Shown here: piece after piece, positions 19,500 through 29,642 of the stretch
How the letters are laid out: every line of letters begins with the position of its first letter
Position numbering within the stretch: the stretch's first letter is position 1
Source of the DNA: Bacteroidota bacterium
GTDB taxonomy: Bacteria; Bacteroidota; Bacteroidia; Flavobacteriales_D; Crocinitomicaceae
Assembly: GCA_016192075.1 (NCBI GenBank)
Contig: JACPUU010000002.1
Coordinates: 310,001-374,000 of the forward strand
Length of the DNA stretch: 64,000 bases
Direction: 5' to 3'
The notes under the pieces: generated by a model
The model's input: only the letters and a program-made list of their open reading frames with translations
Told to the model about the DNA's origin: nothing
The model's database searches: none
Program-made: the position numbers and the translations under genes

Positions 19500-20039
19500 A
19501 TGGCAACCATTCAACTCCACGATAAAAAATTTGTCCCTTACATTTCAGAAAAAGAAATTGATGAGGCTATTGCTTCAATTGCAGAAAGAATCAATCGTGA
19601 TTTTGAGGGCAAAAAGCCTGTTTTTATGGGTGTTTTGAACGGGTCATTCATGTTTGTGTCTGACCTGATGAAAAAAATTACCATTGACTGTGAACTGAGT
19701 TTTGTTAAACTGGCTTCGTATCACGGTACCGAATCTACCGGAATGGTCAATGCATTAATTGGGTTGAATGATGAGCTGACTGACCGGCATGTGGTTATTC
19801 TGGAAGATATTGTAGACACCGGTAAAACACTGGAGTATTTGCTGGAGATTCTGAAAACACATGATACGGCTAGCCTTTCGGTGGTTACCCTGCTTTTGAA
19901 ACCAGATGTTTTTAAGAAAAAGTACCCGTTACAGTATGTCGGTAAAAATATTCCGAATAAATTTGTGGTCGGATATGGCCTTGATTACAACGAATTGGGT
20001 CGCAATCTGAGAGAGATTTATCAATTAGCCGACGAATAG
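19500..20039 (+). CDS. hpt: Hypoxanthine phosphoribosyltransferase
   Basis: A protein of 179 residues. The PRPP-binding loop VVILEDIVDTGKTL (near 98-111) and FMGVLNGSFMF are diagnostic of hypoxanthine/guanine phosphoribosyltransferases. The enzyme salvages hypoxanthine or guanine to IMP or GMP using PRPP in the cytoplasm. It starts a run with adk (4 bases later) and obg (28 bases after adk), a gene order often found in Bacteroidota. Confidence 0.95.
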   Translation: MATIQLHDKKFVPYISEKEIDEAIASIAERINRDFEGKKPVFMGVLNGSFMFVSDLMKKITIDCELSFVKLASYHGTESTGMVNALIGLNDELTDRHVVILEDIVDTGKTLEYLLEILKTHDTASLSVVTLLLKPDVFKKKYPLQYVGKNIPNKFVVGYGLDYNELGRNLREIYQLADE

Positions 20040-20043
20040 AATC

Positions 20044-20622
20044 ATGATTAACATTGTGCTTTTTGGCCCTCCGGGGGCAGGTAAGGGAACGCAGGCCAGT
20101 CGCCTGGTGAAAAAGTACAACCTTTTTCACCTTTCAACCGGTGACGTTTTTCGTTTTAATATCAAGAATGAAACTGACCTTGGTAAACTGGCCAGGAGTT
20201 ATATGGACAAAGGGCAGCTGGTGCCTGATGACGTTACCATTCAATTGTTGATTTCAGAAGTGGAAAAACACCCTGAGGTAGAAGGATTCATATTTGACGG
20301 TTTTCCCCGCACACAGCCGCAGGCAAAAGCATTGGATGAGATTTTGACGCAGCGCGGAACCTCCATTGGCATGATGCTGGCGCTGGAAGTAGAAGAAGAA
20401 GAATTAAAAAAACGCCTCACACTGAGAGCAATTGACAGCGGCCGGCCGGATGATGCTGACCCGGCTGTTGTTCAGAAAAGAATCCAGGTTTATAATTCAG
20501 AAACAGCCCCGGTGCTTGATTTTTACCGTGCCCAGGGAAAAGCAGTTTTGGTAAACGGAGTAGGTGAAATAGATACCATCACCGACCGTTTATATGCTGA
20601 AATTGATGCAGTGATCGGATAA
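20044..20622 (+). CDS. adk: Adenylate kinase
   Basis: A protein of 192 residues. The P-loop [11 protein letters not shown] (about 7-17), the AMP-binding [10 protein letters not shown] and [14 protein letters not shown] segments and the lid-flanking DSGRPDDAD are all present. The lid is the short kind without a zinc site. The enzyme interconverts ATP + AMP and 2 ADP. It sits between hpt and obg in one likely transcript. Confidence 0.97.
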   Translation: MINIVLFGPPGAGKGTQASRLVKKYNLFHLSTGDVFRFNIKNETDLGKLARSYMDKGQLVPDDVTIQLLISEVEKHPEVEGFIFDGFPRTQPQAKALDEILTQRGTSIGMMLALEVEEEELKKRLTLRAIDSGRPDDADPAVVQKRIQVYNSETAPVLDFYRAQGKAVLVNGVGEIDTITDRLYAEIDAVIG

Positions 20623-20650
20623 TCGATTCGCTGAAATTCAACCACCATTC

Positions 20651-21634
20651 ATGTCTAACTTTATTGATTACGTAAAAATTCATTGCCAGTCCGGAAAAGG
20701 TGGACCTGGTTCGCAACACATGTTCCGGGCCAAAGGTGTACCTAAGGGCGGACCCGACGGAGGGGATGGCGGCCGGGGCGGACATATTATTCTGCGTGGC
20801 AATAAACAGATGTGGACCCTGCTTCCGCTTAAATACAAAAAGCACGTGGTTGCTGAACCTGGTGTTGGTGGCAGTAAAAACAACATGACAGGTGCTGAGG
20901 GAAAAGACGTGTACCTGGATGTACCGCTTGGAACCATTGCCCGCCATGCTGACACGCAGGAACTGATTGGCGAAATTTCAGCCGACGGGCAGGAACTGGT
21001 CCTTTTTCAGGGTGGTAAAGGAGGCCGGGGAAACAGTTTTTTTAAAACTGCAACGCTTCAGGCCCCGCGCTTTTCACAACCCGGTTTACCCGGTCAGGAA
21101 GGATGGGTTATCCTGGAATTGAAAGTGCTGGCAGATGTTGGTCTTGTTGGTTTTCCAAATGCCGGAAAATCTACCCTGCTTTCGGTTGTATCTGCCGCCA
21201 AACCTGAAATTGCTGATTACGCATTTACAACACTCACACCCAACCTGGGCATCGTTGCTTACCGTGATTACCGCTCTTTTATTATGGCCGATATTCCGGG
21301 TATTATTGAAGGAGCACACCTGGGTAAAGGACTCGGAATTCAGTTTCTGAAACACATTGAGCGCAACTCACTGCTGCTTTTTTTGGTGCAGGCTGATGTG
21401 GACTCAGTGTATGATCAATACCACATTCTGCTGCGTGAGTTGAAAGAGTATAACCCCGAGTTGCTTGATAAACCCAGAATTCTGGCCATTTCAAAATCAG
21501 ACCTGATTGATGATGAAATCAAAGAAGATATTGAGAAAAAACTGCCCGATATTCCATACGTATTTATTTCAGCTGCCGCACAATCCGGTTTGATGGAGTT
21601 GAAAGATTTGATCTGGAAAGAGTTGCATAAGTAG
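20651..21634 (+). CDS. obg: Obg/CgtA GTPase
   Basis: A protein of 327 residues. The N-terminal Obg domain (about 1-158) is glycine-rich ([19 protein letters not shown]). The G domain shows G1 GFPNAGKST near 165, G3 [17 protein letters not shown]4 as SKSD and G5 near ISAA. Obg binds the large ribosomal subunit and acts in ribosome assembly and stress control. The C-terminal OCT extension of some families is absent, as usual for Bacteroidota. Confidence 0.97.
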   Translation: MSNFIDYVKIHCQSGKGGPGSQHMFRAKGVPKGGPDGGDGGRGGHIILRGNKQMWTLLPLKYKKHVVAEPGVGGSKNNMTGAEGKDVYLDVPLGTIARHADTQELIGEISADGQELVLFQGGKGGRGNSFFKTATLQAPRFSQPGLPGQEGWVILELKVLADVGLVGFPNAGKSTLLSVVSAAKPEIADYAFTTLTPNLGIVAYRDYRSFIMADIPGIIEGAHLGKGLGIQFLKHIERNSLLLFLVQADVDSVYDQYHILLRELKEYNPELLDKPRILAISKSDLIDDEIKEDIEKKLPDIPYVFISAAAQSGLMELKDLIWKELHK

Positions 21635-21650
21635 TCTTTTTCAGTAGTAT

Positions 21651-21908
21651 TTTTGGAACACTGATGACACTGATCTGACAGATTCTCACGGATTTTTGTT
21701 AGATCATAATTAATGGGGCATTAATCTGCTTTTATCTGTTGCATCCGACTCATCCGTGTTCAAATGGATTCTATTAATAAAACGACACTGGTATTGTTTT
21801 TGGAACACTGATGACACTGATCTGACAGATTCTCACGGATTTTTGTTAGATCATAATTAATGGGGCATTAATCTGCTTTTATCTGTTGCATCCGTCTCAT
21901 CCGTGTTC
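21651..21908. repeat. Two direct copies of a non-coding repeat (offset 147 bp)
   Basis: Copies at about 21651-21761 and 21797-21908 are almost identical (TTTTTGGAACACTGATGACA to CATCCGTGTTC). A related stretch lies inverted near 6565-6620. No coding content. Confidence 0.9.
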
Positions 21909-21989
21909 TATTTCTGCGTTCACGTTAAAATCATGAACACCGCCATTTCCTCAATTCATTATCTTTACAAAACTGTAGCGCATCCGCCA

Positions 21990-22847
21990 ATGAGGTTAGG
22001 TATTCTGTTTTTCGTGTTTCTATCAATGCCCAGCTGTGAGCATTCTGATCGCGTTCCTGTTATTGGCGGTGGTTATGGCGTTGGTGAAACCGTAAGCGAA
22101 AAACGCGAGGGATACTGGAAATTTTACCGCGACAATGATAGTTTGCGATCTGAAGGAAACTATAAAAACGGCCTGGCAGAAGGGCAATGGAAATTTTATC
22201 ATGCTAACGGTATTCTGGAAGAAGTAAGTGAATGGTCAGCCGATAAAGTGCAGGGACTCATAACCGTTTATCACAACAACGGTGAAGTAGAATACAGGGG
22301 GCAATATGATCAGGATCAGAAAACCGGTGTCTGGACCTGGTATTCGCGCAATGGAAACAGAGTTCAGGAAGGACAATACGATGAGGACCGGGAAGAGGGG
22401 AAATGGATCTGGTGGTATGAAAACGGCCAGATTGAACAAATACAACACTATATTGACAGCACTGTTTCAGGACCTTTTATCAGCTATTATGAAAATGGTC
22501 AAAAAATGACCGAGGGCAATTACCTGTATAATCTCAAAGAAGGAACCTGGCTGGTTTATTATGAAAATGGCAACCTTCAGGATCACTCTATCTATAAAAA
22601 CGGAAAATTAAACGGTCCGGCGGTAGCCTATCACGAAAACGGAGCCAAACGATTTGAGGGGGCATTTGTCAATGACCTGGAAGACGGAGTTTTAACGTGG
22701 TATTACGACAACGGTAAAAAACAACTCGAAGGGCGTTATGTAAGCGGAGAAGAAAATGGTATCTTTACTTACTATAAAGTTGACGGAACGGTTAACTATG
22801 AACGCGAATATGTAAACGGAGTCGAAGTTGTTGACGATACAGAATAA
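21990..22847 (+). CDS. YwqK/MORN-variant repeat lipoprotein
   Basis: From the ATG at 21990 the protein has 285 residues and starts with a lipoprotein signal whose lipobox is SMPSC. An upstream in-frame ATG at 21933 would add an unlikely leader, and a TATCTTTA box lies between the two. The body has about nine repeats with E.G.W..Y..NG.. phrases (EGYWKFYRDN, EGQWKFYHANG, EGTWLVYYENG), the MORN-variant pattern of YwqK-like proteins. These form extended beta-sheets on the cell surface; function uncertain. bioB begins 6 bases downstream. Confidence 0.85.
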   Translation: MRLGILFFVFLSMPSCEHSDRVPVIGGGYGVGETVSEKREGYWKFYRDNDSLRSEGNYKNGLAEGQWKFYHANGILEEVSEWSADKVQGLITVYHNNGEVEYRGQYDQDQKTGVWTWYSRNGNRVQEGQYDEDREEGKWIWWYENGQIEQIQHYIDSTVSGPFISYYENGQKMTEGNYLYNLKEGTWLVYYENGNLQDHSIYKNGKLNGPAVAYHENGAKRFEGAFVNDLEDGVLTWYYDNGKKQLEGRYVSGEENGIFTYYKVDGTVNYEREYVNGVEVVDDTE

Positions 22848-22853
22848 ACGATC

Positions 22854-23951
22854 ATGAAAATAAATCACACCTACGCCACGCAGCAGGCGGCGCTTAAATT
22901 GTACCACACGCCTTTAATGGATCTGATGTACCAGGCGGCTACAGTTCACCGCGAGTTTCACAATCCAAATGAAGTGCAGATGAGTTCGCTGATCTCCATT
23001 AAAACCGGCGGATGTTCTGAAGATTGCGGTTACTGTCCGCAGTCAGCCAAATACAATACCGAGCTGGAAGTAAAACCGCTGATGTCGGTAGATGAAGTGG
23101 TGGGCCTGGCAAAAAATGCAAAAGTAAATGGATCATCGCGGGTGTGTATGGGAGCAGCCTGGCGAAATGTGCGTGATAACCGTGATTTTGACAAAGTGGT
23201 TGAAATGGTGCAGCAAATCAACGGCATGGGCATGGAGGTTTGCGCAACCCTGGGAATGTTGAATGAACAACAGGCAGAGCGTTTAAAAAATGCCGGATTG
23301 TATGCCTACAATCACAATCTTGATTCATCCAAAGAATTTTACAAAGACATTATCTCAACCCGTGAATACGAAGAACGCATTGAAACCATTGGTCATGTGC
23401 GCAATGCCGGAATTTCTGTTTGTTCAGGCGGAATTATAGGAATGGGTGAGCGTGTTGAAGACCGTATAGGTTTGCTGATGACGTATGTGATGATGGAGCA
23501 ACCGCCTGAATCTATTCCAATCAATGCCCTGGTTGCCGTTGAAGGTACACCGCTGGAAGATCAGAAACCTGTTCCCGTTTGGGAAATGGTGCGCATGATT
23601 GCAACCGCACGGATTATTTTCCCGGAGTCCATTATCCGCCTTTCGGCCGGAAGGACACAAATGTCAAAAGAGGCACAGGCTCTTTGTTTTTTTGCCGGGG
23701 CATCCTCAATTTTTGCCGGTGATAAATTGCTAACCACACCTAACCCGGCATTTAATGAAGACAAAGAATTGTTTGACATTTTAGGTCTTACACCCAAAAC
23801 TCCTTTCCAGGACGGTGAGCAACCCGAGACTAAATTTGACGCAGGTGTTGAAGCGGCTAAAGAATACCGTGAGAAAATCAAAGCTGCTTCAGAAAAAACG
23901 TCCGCACCAAAAACCGATGGGTTTCAACCACGAAAAGTGATTGTAGAATAA
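22854..23951 (+). CDS. bioB: Biotin synthase
   Basis: A protein of 365 residues. The radical-SAM cluster motif is CSEDCGYCPQ (CxxxCxxC), followed by a second-cluster Cys environment (RVCMGAAWR) and YNHNLDSS and RTQMSKEAQ segments typical of BioB. It inserts sulfur into dethiobiotin to make biotin, using SAM and two iron-sulfur clusters. No other bio genes are nearby. It follows the MORN lipoprotein by 6 bases and may share its transcript. Confidence 0.97.
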   Translation: MKINHTYATQQAALKLYHTPLMDLMYQAATVHREFHNPNEVQMSSLISIKTGGCSEDCGYCPQSAKYNTELEVKPLMSVDEVVGLAKNAKVNGSSRVCMGAAWRNVRDNRDFDKVVEMVQQINGMGMEVCATLGMLNEQQAERLKNAGLYAYNHNLDSSKEFYKDIISTREYEERIETIGHVRNAGISVCSGGIIGMGERVEDRIGLLMTYVMMEQPPESIPINALVAVEGTPLEDQKPVPVWEMVRMIATARIIFPESIIRLSAGRTQMSKEAQALCFFAGASSIFAGDKLLTTPNPAFNEDKELFDILGLTPKTPFQDGEQPETKFDAGVEAAKEYREKIKAASEKTSAPKTDGFQPRKVIVE

Positions 23952-24829
23952 TTTCTGAATCGAAGAGTTCTGATATCTTCCGTGGATTGAGGAGATAAAA
24001 AATCTGCGCGCATCAGCGAAAGAAATCCACGCCAATCAGCGGGAAAGAAAAGCAGAACTCCAAACTAACACGAGAATCTATGCGTGAATTCGTGGCAACA
24101 AAAAGTAGTATTTTTACTAAGGAGATCAGGAAATTTTCCCGCTGATTCCGCTGACGCTGACGCAGAAAAAAAAACGCAGATTTGCGCAGATCGCCATTGC
24201 GTAACAAAAAATCCGCGTACATCAGCGAAATAAATCAGCGCCAATCAGCGGGAAAGAAAAGCAGAACTCCAAACTAACACGAGAATCTATGCGTGAATTC
24301 GTGGCAACAAAAAAGTATCAGTTTTACAAGGGAGATCAGAACGTTTTCCCGCTGATTCCGCTAACGCTGACGCAGAAAAAAAACGCAGATTTGCGCAGAT
24401 CACAATTGCCGTAAAAAATCTGCGCACATCAGCGAAATAAATCAGCGCCAATCAGCGGGAAAGAAGAGCAAAAATCCAAACTAGCGCGAGAATCTATTCG
24501 TGGCAACAAAAAGCAGTATTTTTACTAAGGAGATCAGGAAATTTTCCCGCAAATTCCGCTACTACAGATAAAAAAAACGCCACGAATGCACGAATTTTTT
24601 TCGAATCTATGCGTGAATTCGTGGCAACAAAAAAGGTATCAGTTTTACAAGAGACATCGGGAGGTTTTCCCGCAAATTTCGCTAACGCTGACGCAGAAAA
24701 AAACGCAGATCACGATTGTGGTAAAAATCTGCGTACATCAGCGAAATAAATCAGCGCCAATCAGCGGGAAAGAAGAGCAGAACTCCAAACTAATACGAGA
24801 ATCTATTCGTGAATAGGTGGCAGCAAAAA
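23952..24829. repeat. Gene-free tract of direct repeats, about 200-bp units
   Basis: The word GTGGCAACAAAAA recurs near 24092, 24301, 24500 and 24621, with a variant near 24817. Steps are about 209, 199, 121 and 196. Between copies lie TTTTCCCGCTGATTCCGCTA and AAATCAGCGCCAATCAGCGG. The same words occur in opposite orientation at 11570-12060. No gene seen. Confidence 0.9.
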
Positions 24830-26743
24830 TCAGTTCCAGATATTCTCCACAAGCCAGATTTCAAAGGAAGAAATTTGCACTTGTTTTCCGTTCCGGTTCC
24901 AGAGTGAGATTTTAATTTCATCGGTATCTCTTACAAAATCAGGAATTTCAAATGCCCAAAAAGCTTCACCTTCTCCGTTGAATACATTCCGGGTGCTGAT
25001 GAGCATGTGTTCAAGATCGTGTCCCAGCCAGAATACTTCGCCGTTATTTTCGAGCGGAATGCCGTTTCGTGTTGCTGTTACGGTGGCGGTGAGTTGAGCA
25101 TTGTGCGGGCAGCGCGCTTTGAGTTTAATTTTCAGATAATAGTGCGGCATTTTATCCGCCTGCGATTTCCGGAATGTAAAATCGGGTCCGTAAACAAGGT
25201 CATCTTTGAGTTGATAAAGCCATCTGTTTTTTAGCGTATCCTGAACCAGCGCGTTTGGATCAATTTTCCAGCTGGGAGCATTTGTTTCATAGAGATCCAT
25301 TGCTGAAAAAAGTTGCTCTTTGGGAGCGTTTGCTTCTGCATCTTCCCTGGACATCAGAAATACGCCCGAATTTTCAAACCGGTGATATTCCACAATACCC
25401 GGATAAAATTCCCGCACGGTTTCAAAAACCTGGGGCAGCGTCAGCCGCTCAGAATAGCCAACCACACAAAGGTTTTCCATTTTAAAACGCAGGTCTTCAT
25501 AAAGTTTATGGGAGTCTCCGAATTCAATCAGGCTCCAGTCAAAATTTACCGTGTCGCCTGATTTGGTTGCGTAAAAATTCATGTAAGCCGGATTACTCAG
25601 GTTGTAAACGGTATAGATATTTTCGTCGCCGTATTTTTTATTCCATTCAACCAGGTGCTGTGCTGTATTTCGATACCCCATGTGTTTAATGCCATAGAGA
25701 TCTTTCTGAAAGAGAGTGGAAGCGGTTAACAGTAATAAAATCGAAATCAACGTGGGCTTGAATTTAGTGGCGGCGATCAGATTGGCGATGATCAATACCA
25801 GGAACGGAAATGCAAACAACATGACCGGAAACTTGAGTATTGGTGTAGAAATAAGACTGGCGATATGACCAATGGTATAAATTCCAAGGAACCAACACGT
25901 CAGAAGCCAGAAATTTTTTGAAAAAACAACGGATTTTCCTTTGCGGAAGGACCAGAAAAAAATCAGACCGGTCAAAAAAGAGATCACCAGCCACGATTCA
26001 TTAAAGGCATAGAAAATGAACTGAAATAAAAAAGTATGATCCGGTTTTCCCAGCCAGCCCAGTCCGCCAACACCAAGGTGAAACAGTGTGATTGGAATGT
26101 GAGGGATGAATAGCAGCGCCGCAAGAACAACTGCAAGAGCGTAAAATTTCAGGTTGTCTTTTTTCAAAAAAAACAAGCCGGTGAATCCAATAACTAATAA
26201 TGAAAGAAACAAAAAATAGTGGGTGTACATACCGGCTGCAAAACACAAACCTAAAAGTATGGCGTCTTTGTATTTTTTAACGTCAGAAAAAAGTACTTTG
26301 TGATAAAACCAGGCCGTTGCCAGTGCAATGAAAAGTCCCGGTGAATAAGGTCTTGCGAGTTCTGATTGAATGATGGGGAAATAAAGCACACTCAAAATGG
26401 CTGCTGCATAAATTCCCGTTTGACGGTTGAACCATGTTTTCCCCAATAGAAAAATCAGGAAGATGGATGCTGTGCCAAAAAGTACGAAAGGGAGACGCAG
26501 GGCAAGTTCAGAAGTTCCAAAAAATGATGTCCAGATCTTTTCAAAAACCTGTACACCAGCGGGGTGCATATCACCCTGTTTGACGCCTTTTTCAATAAGT
26601 TCTGAAAAAGAATCGTACCGTAACCGGTTTATGGCACTGAGTTCATCATTGGTGTAAGAGTGCGTGATGGAAACCGAAAACCGAAGCGCAAATCCAATCA
26701 CCAGGATCAGGATAAGATCGATATTGCGTTTCAGGGACTGCAT
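24830..26743 (-). CDS. GT39-like membrane glycosyltransferase
   Basis: A protein of 637 residues. The N-terminal helix is followed by a periplasmic loop with TNDELSAINR, the acidic catalytic-type motif of the GT39/ArnT/PMT superfamily. About 10-11 membrane helices fill residues 10-400, and the last about 240 residues form a soluble domain. Such enzymes move sugars from polyprenyl-phosphate donors to lipids or proteins at the periplasmic face. The start codon directly follows the rlmB stop, so the two genes are cotranscribed. Confidence 0.85.
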   Translation of the reverse strand: MQSLKRNIDLILILVIGFALRFSVSITHSYTNDELSAINRLRYDSFSELIEKGVKQGDMHPAGVQVFEKIWTSFFGTSELALRLPFVLFGTASIFLIFLLGKTWFNRQTGIYAAAILSVLYFPIIQSELARPYSPGLFIALATAWFYHKVLFSDVKKYKDAILLGLCFAAGMYTHYFLFLSLLVIGFTGLFFLKKDNLKFYALAVVLAALLFIPHIPITLFHLGVGGLGWLGKPDHTFLFQFIFYAFNESWLVISFLTGLIFFWSFRKGKSVVFSKNFWLLTCWFLGIYTIGHIASLISTPILKFPVMLFAFPFLVLIIANLIAATKFKPTLISILLLLTASTLFQKDLYGIKHMGYRNTAQHLVEWNKKYGDENIYTVYNLSNPAYMNFYATKSGDTVNFDWSLIEFGDSHKLYEDLRFKMENLCVVGYSERLTLPQVFETVREFYPGIVEYHRFENSGVFLMSREDAEANAPKEQLFSAMDLYETNAPSWKIDPNALVQDTLKNRWLYQLKDDLVYGPDFTFRKSQADKMPHYYLKIKLKARCPHNAQLTATVTATRNGIPLENNGEVFWLGHDLEHMLISTRNVFNGEGEAFWAFEIPDFVRDTDEIKISLWNRNGKQVQISSFEIWLVENIWN

Positions 26744-27583
26744 TTATTCAGTCATTCGCTGACGAATAATTTCATACATCATAATTCCCGCAGACACCGA
26801 AACGTTCAGTGAAGAGATGGTACCTGACATTGGAATTTTTGCTTTTAAATCAGCATCGGCAAGCAGCTTCAGCGAAACGCCGTCTTCTTCAGAACCCAGT
26901 ATCACCGCGGTAGGTAGGGTGAAGTCAATGTTGTATACCAGGTTCTCTGTTTTTTCAGTAGCGGCAACAACCTGCACGCCGCTTTCTTTCAGATAATGAA
27001 TCACAGAAGATAAATCCTGTACTTTACAAACCGGAATGGTATTCAGGGCTCCGGCAGAAGTTTTAATGGCATCGGATGTAACGGATACACTGTCTTTGTC
27101 TGGAATAACAATGGCATGAACGCCGGTACATTCAGCCGTACGTGCAATGGCGCCAAAATTACGCACATCGGTGAGGCGGTCAAGAATCAGGATATTGGCA
27201 ATTTCACCCAGTTCGAAAAGACGGGTGATGATGTTTTCTAAGTTCTGATATTGAATGGGTGATACCTGGGCAACAACACCCTGGTGGTTTTGCTGCGTCA
27301 TGCGATCCAGTTTTTCAACCGGTACAAACTGAAGGGAATATTTTTTATTGGCAAGTTCTTCTTTTAATTCCTTGAAGAGCTCTTTTTGCATACCGCGCTG
27401 AATAAAGATGCGATTAATGGGACGATCAGCCCGAACAGCTTCAATTACAGCCCTGACACCGTATATAATATCCGGCTCATCTTCACGCTTTCTGTCACGA
27501 TGTCCGCCAAAAGAGCGTCCGTCTTTTTTCCAATGCTTGTAATCGCGGCGGTCACCGCCAAATTTGTTTTTATCACCTTCCAT
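26744..27583 (-). CDS. rlmB: SpoU-family 23S rRNA 2'-O-methyltransferase RlmB
   Basis: A protein of 279 residues. An N-terminal about 35-residue charged tail precedes an RNA-binding domain (IYGVRAVIEAV) and the SpoU knot domain with motif 1 DVRNFGAIARTAE, motif 2 ILGSEEDGV and motif 3 IPMSGTISSLNVSVSAG. It methylates a conserved guanosine of 23S rRNA with SAM. The charged N-terminal tail is longer than in E. coli RlmB. Confidence 0.92.
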   Translation of the reverse strand: MEGDKNKFGGDRRDYKHWKKDGRSFGGHRDRKREDEPDIIYGVRAVIEAVRADRPINRIFIQRGMQKELFKELKEELANKKYSLQFVPVEKLDRMTQQNHQGVVAQVSPIQYQNLENIITRLFELGEIANILILDRLTDVRNFGAIARTAECTGVHAIVIPDKDSVSVTSDAIKTSAGALNTIPVCKVQDLSSVIHYLKESGVQVVAATEKTENLVYNIDFTLPTAVILGSEEDGVSLKLLADADLKAKIPMSGTISSLNVSVSAGIMMYEIIRQRMTE

Positions 27584-27668
27584 GCGGCAAAGGTACTACT
27601 TTTAAGCGAAGAGGCAAACGGGATGAGGGATGAGGAAGAATTCGTTCCCTCCTTGGCGCTTCCCTCTA

Positions 27669-29408
27669 TTAACGTTTTACGCGCAGCTTGAAATTCGACT
27701 GCCTGGAGACATCACCACTGAAAGTAAGTTTTTCACCCCGCAGGTATTTTTCAGCATCGTCAATATTCACAAAGAAAAATGCTTCTCCCAGTTCGGTATA
27801 AATCCGGTTCTGGTTGAATTTGTCACGTACCGGACCAATAAGACCTGAGAAAATTAATTGAATTTTTTGCTTTTTATAATGAATCAGCAGTTTACGGATC
27901 ATGTAAATGGCCGTGGAGTCTACTGAATTAATTCCGCTGGCGTCTACAATAATGGCTTTTAATTTTCCGCCTTTTGCCTTTTCAAACTCCATTAGTTTTT
28001 CGCGGAAATAATCAGCGTTGGCATAAAAAAGCCCGGCGTCAAAACGAACAATCAGTACTTCTGGATCTAATTCTACATTCTCAAAACGTTCTACGTTGCG
28101 GTACAAATTGGTGCCCGGAATTTTTCCCACAACCGCCATGTGCGGATTCGAAACCCGGTAAATCAAAACAATCAGGGAAAGTACCACGCCCAGAAAAATG
28201 CCCTGCTGAATGCCAATAAAGAGTGTTGCTGCCAATGTAACGGCATACATTACAAATTCAACCGTATCTGTCCGCCACCAGGCACGGGGTGATTTCAGAT
28301 CAATTAAACCGACAACGGCAACTATAATAATCACTGCCAGCAGCACCTTGGGCAGGTAAAAAAATAAGTCCGTCATAAAAAGCAGTGCCGCCAGAATAAC
28401 AACAGCAGCAATTAAACCAGCCAGCGGCGTTTTTGCCCCGGCCTCATTGTTTACCGCTGATCTTGAAAAGCCGCCGGTAACGGGATACGATGAAAAAAAT
28501 GACCCTATAAAATTGGCTGCACCTAAGGCCACCAGTTCCTTGTTTGGATTTACTTCCTGAACAGCTTTTTTTTCTTCAATGGCTTTTGCTACCGTAATGG
28601 CCTCCATAAAGGCAATCAGCGCAAGGGCAAGGGCAGAGGGCAGCAAAATTTTAAACTCTTCCCACGTGAAAGCGGGGGTTGTAAAATGAGGTAAACCAGA
28701 AGGAACTTCCTTTACAATACTGATTCCGTATTGCTCCAGGTGCAGCAGGTAGGTAATCAGTGTCCCCAAAGCAACGAGCAGCAGTCCGGCAGGAAATTTT
28801 TTGCGGTATTTTTTTAAAATCAGAACAAAGGCAATGCCTATAGCTGCAAAGAGTATAGTGGGCGTGTGAATGACATTAATCTGATCTATAAAATCAGTTA
28901 TCAAAATGTGCAGCTGATTATTTTGAGCCAGTTGAATGCCAAGCAGGTTCCCCAGTTGATTAAAGGCAATGATAATAGAGGCGGCGGTGGTAAACCCGAC
29001 AATAACCGGTTTTGAAAGAAAGTTGACCAGGAATCCCATGCGGATGAGGCCAAATAAAAGCTGGGCTGCGCCAATCATCAGGGCCAGAATCAGGGCCAGT
29101 TCAATGTATCGTGGTGAACCCGGTATAGCCATTACAGATACAGTGGCAGCTACAAAAAGTGAATCCATGGCCACTGGTCCAACCGAAAGCTGGCGCGATG
29201 TGCCAAGCAGTGCATAAACTACCAGTGGAACCAAAGCGGCGTACAAACCATACACCGGCGGCAAACCTGCAATCATGGCATAGGCCATTCCCTGCGGAAT
29301 AAGCATTATGCCTACTGTTAAGCCGGCAGACAAGTCTCCCCTGAGCTGACTTTTGTTGTAGGTTTTGAGCCAGCCAATTGCCGGGAGTATTTTTTCAGCG
29401 AATGCCAT
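27669..29408 (-). CDS. SulP-family anion transporter with STAS domain
   Basis: From the ATG at 29408 the protein has 579 residues. The frame is open to 29603, but only the shorter form starts with the usual SulP pattern (ILPAIGWLKTY, then LRGDLSAGLTVG). About 12 hydrophobic segments follow, with GLPPVYGLYAA and GTSRQLSVGPVA near the transport site. The C-terminal STAS domain occupies about 455-560 (VDSTAIYMIRKL). It probably moves sulfate or another anion or bicarbonate; the substrate cannot be read from the sequence. Confidence 0.93.
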   Translation of the reverse strand: MAFAEKILPAIGWLKTYNKSQLRGDLSAGLTVGIMLIPQGMAYAMIAGLPPVYGLYAALVPLVVYALLGTSRQLSVGPVAMDSLFVAATVSVMAIPGSPRYIELALILALMIGAAQLLFGLIRMGFLVNFLSKPVIVGFTTAASIIIAFNQLGNLLGIQLAQNNQLHILITDFIDQINVIHTPTILFAAIGIAFVLILKKYRKKFPAGLLLVALGTLITYLLHLEQYGISIVKEVPSGLPHFTTPAFTWEEFKILLPSALALALIAFMEAITVAKAIEEKKAVQEVNPNKELVALGAANFIGSFFSSYPVTGGFSRSAVNNEAGAKTPLAGLIAAVVILAALLFMTDLFFYLPKVLLAVIIIVAVVGLIDLKSPRAWWRTDTVEFVMYAVTLAATLFIGIQQGIFLGVVLSLIVLIYRVSNPHMAVVGKIPGTNLYRNVERFENVELDPEVLIVRFDAGLFYANADYFREKLMEFEKAKGGKLKAIIVDASGINSVDSTAIYMIRKLLIHYKKQKIQLIFSGLIGPVRDKFNQNRIYTELGEAFFFVNIDDAEKYLRGEKLTFSGDVSRQSNFKLRVKR

Positions 29409-29642
29409 TGGGTGTAAATGTAGGCAAAACTGCAAAATCACCCGGAATTTGAGTGTAACTAAAGTTACGGTGGTGCTGACCAACGAAATAATGGCTGTGA
29501 AATTACCTTTGGAATCAGGCCGGCGGAGGGTAACCCGCCGGAACTGTTTCATGCACGGTGCGTTTGAAAGGAACAAAAGGCCGGGCAAAGTAAGTTGGTT
29601 CAAGACTATATCCGTGTATATTTGTTACTCATCCATTTTTTT

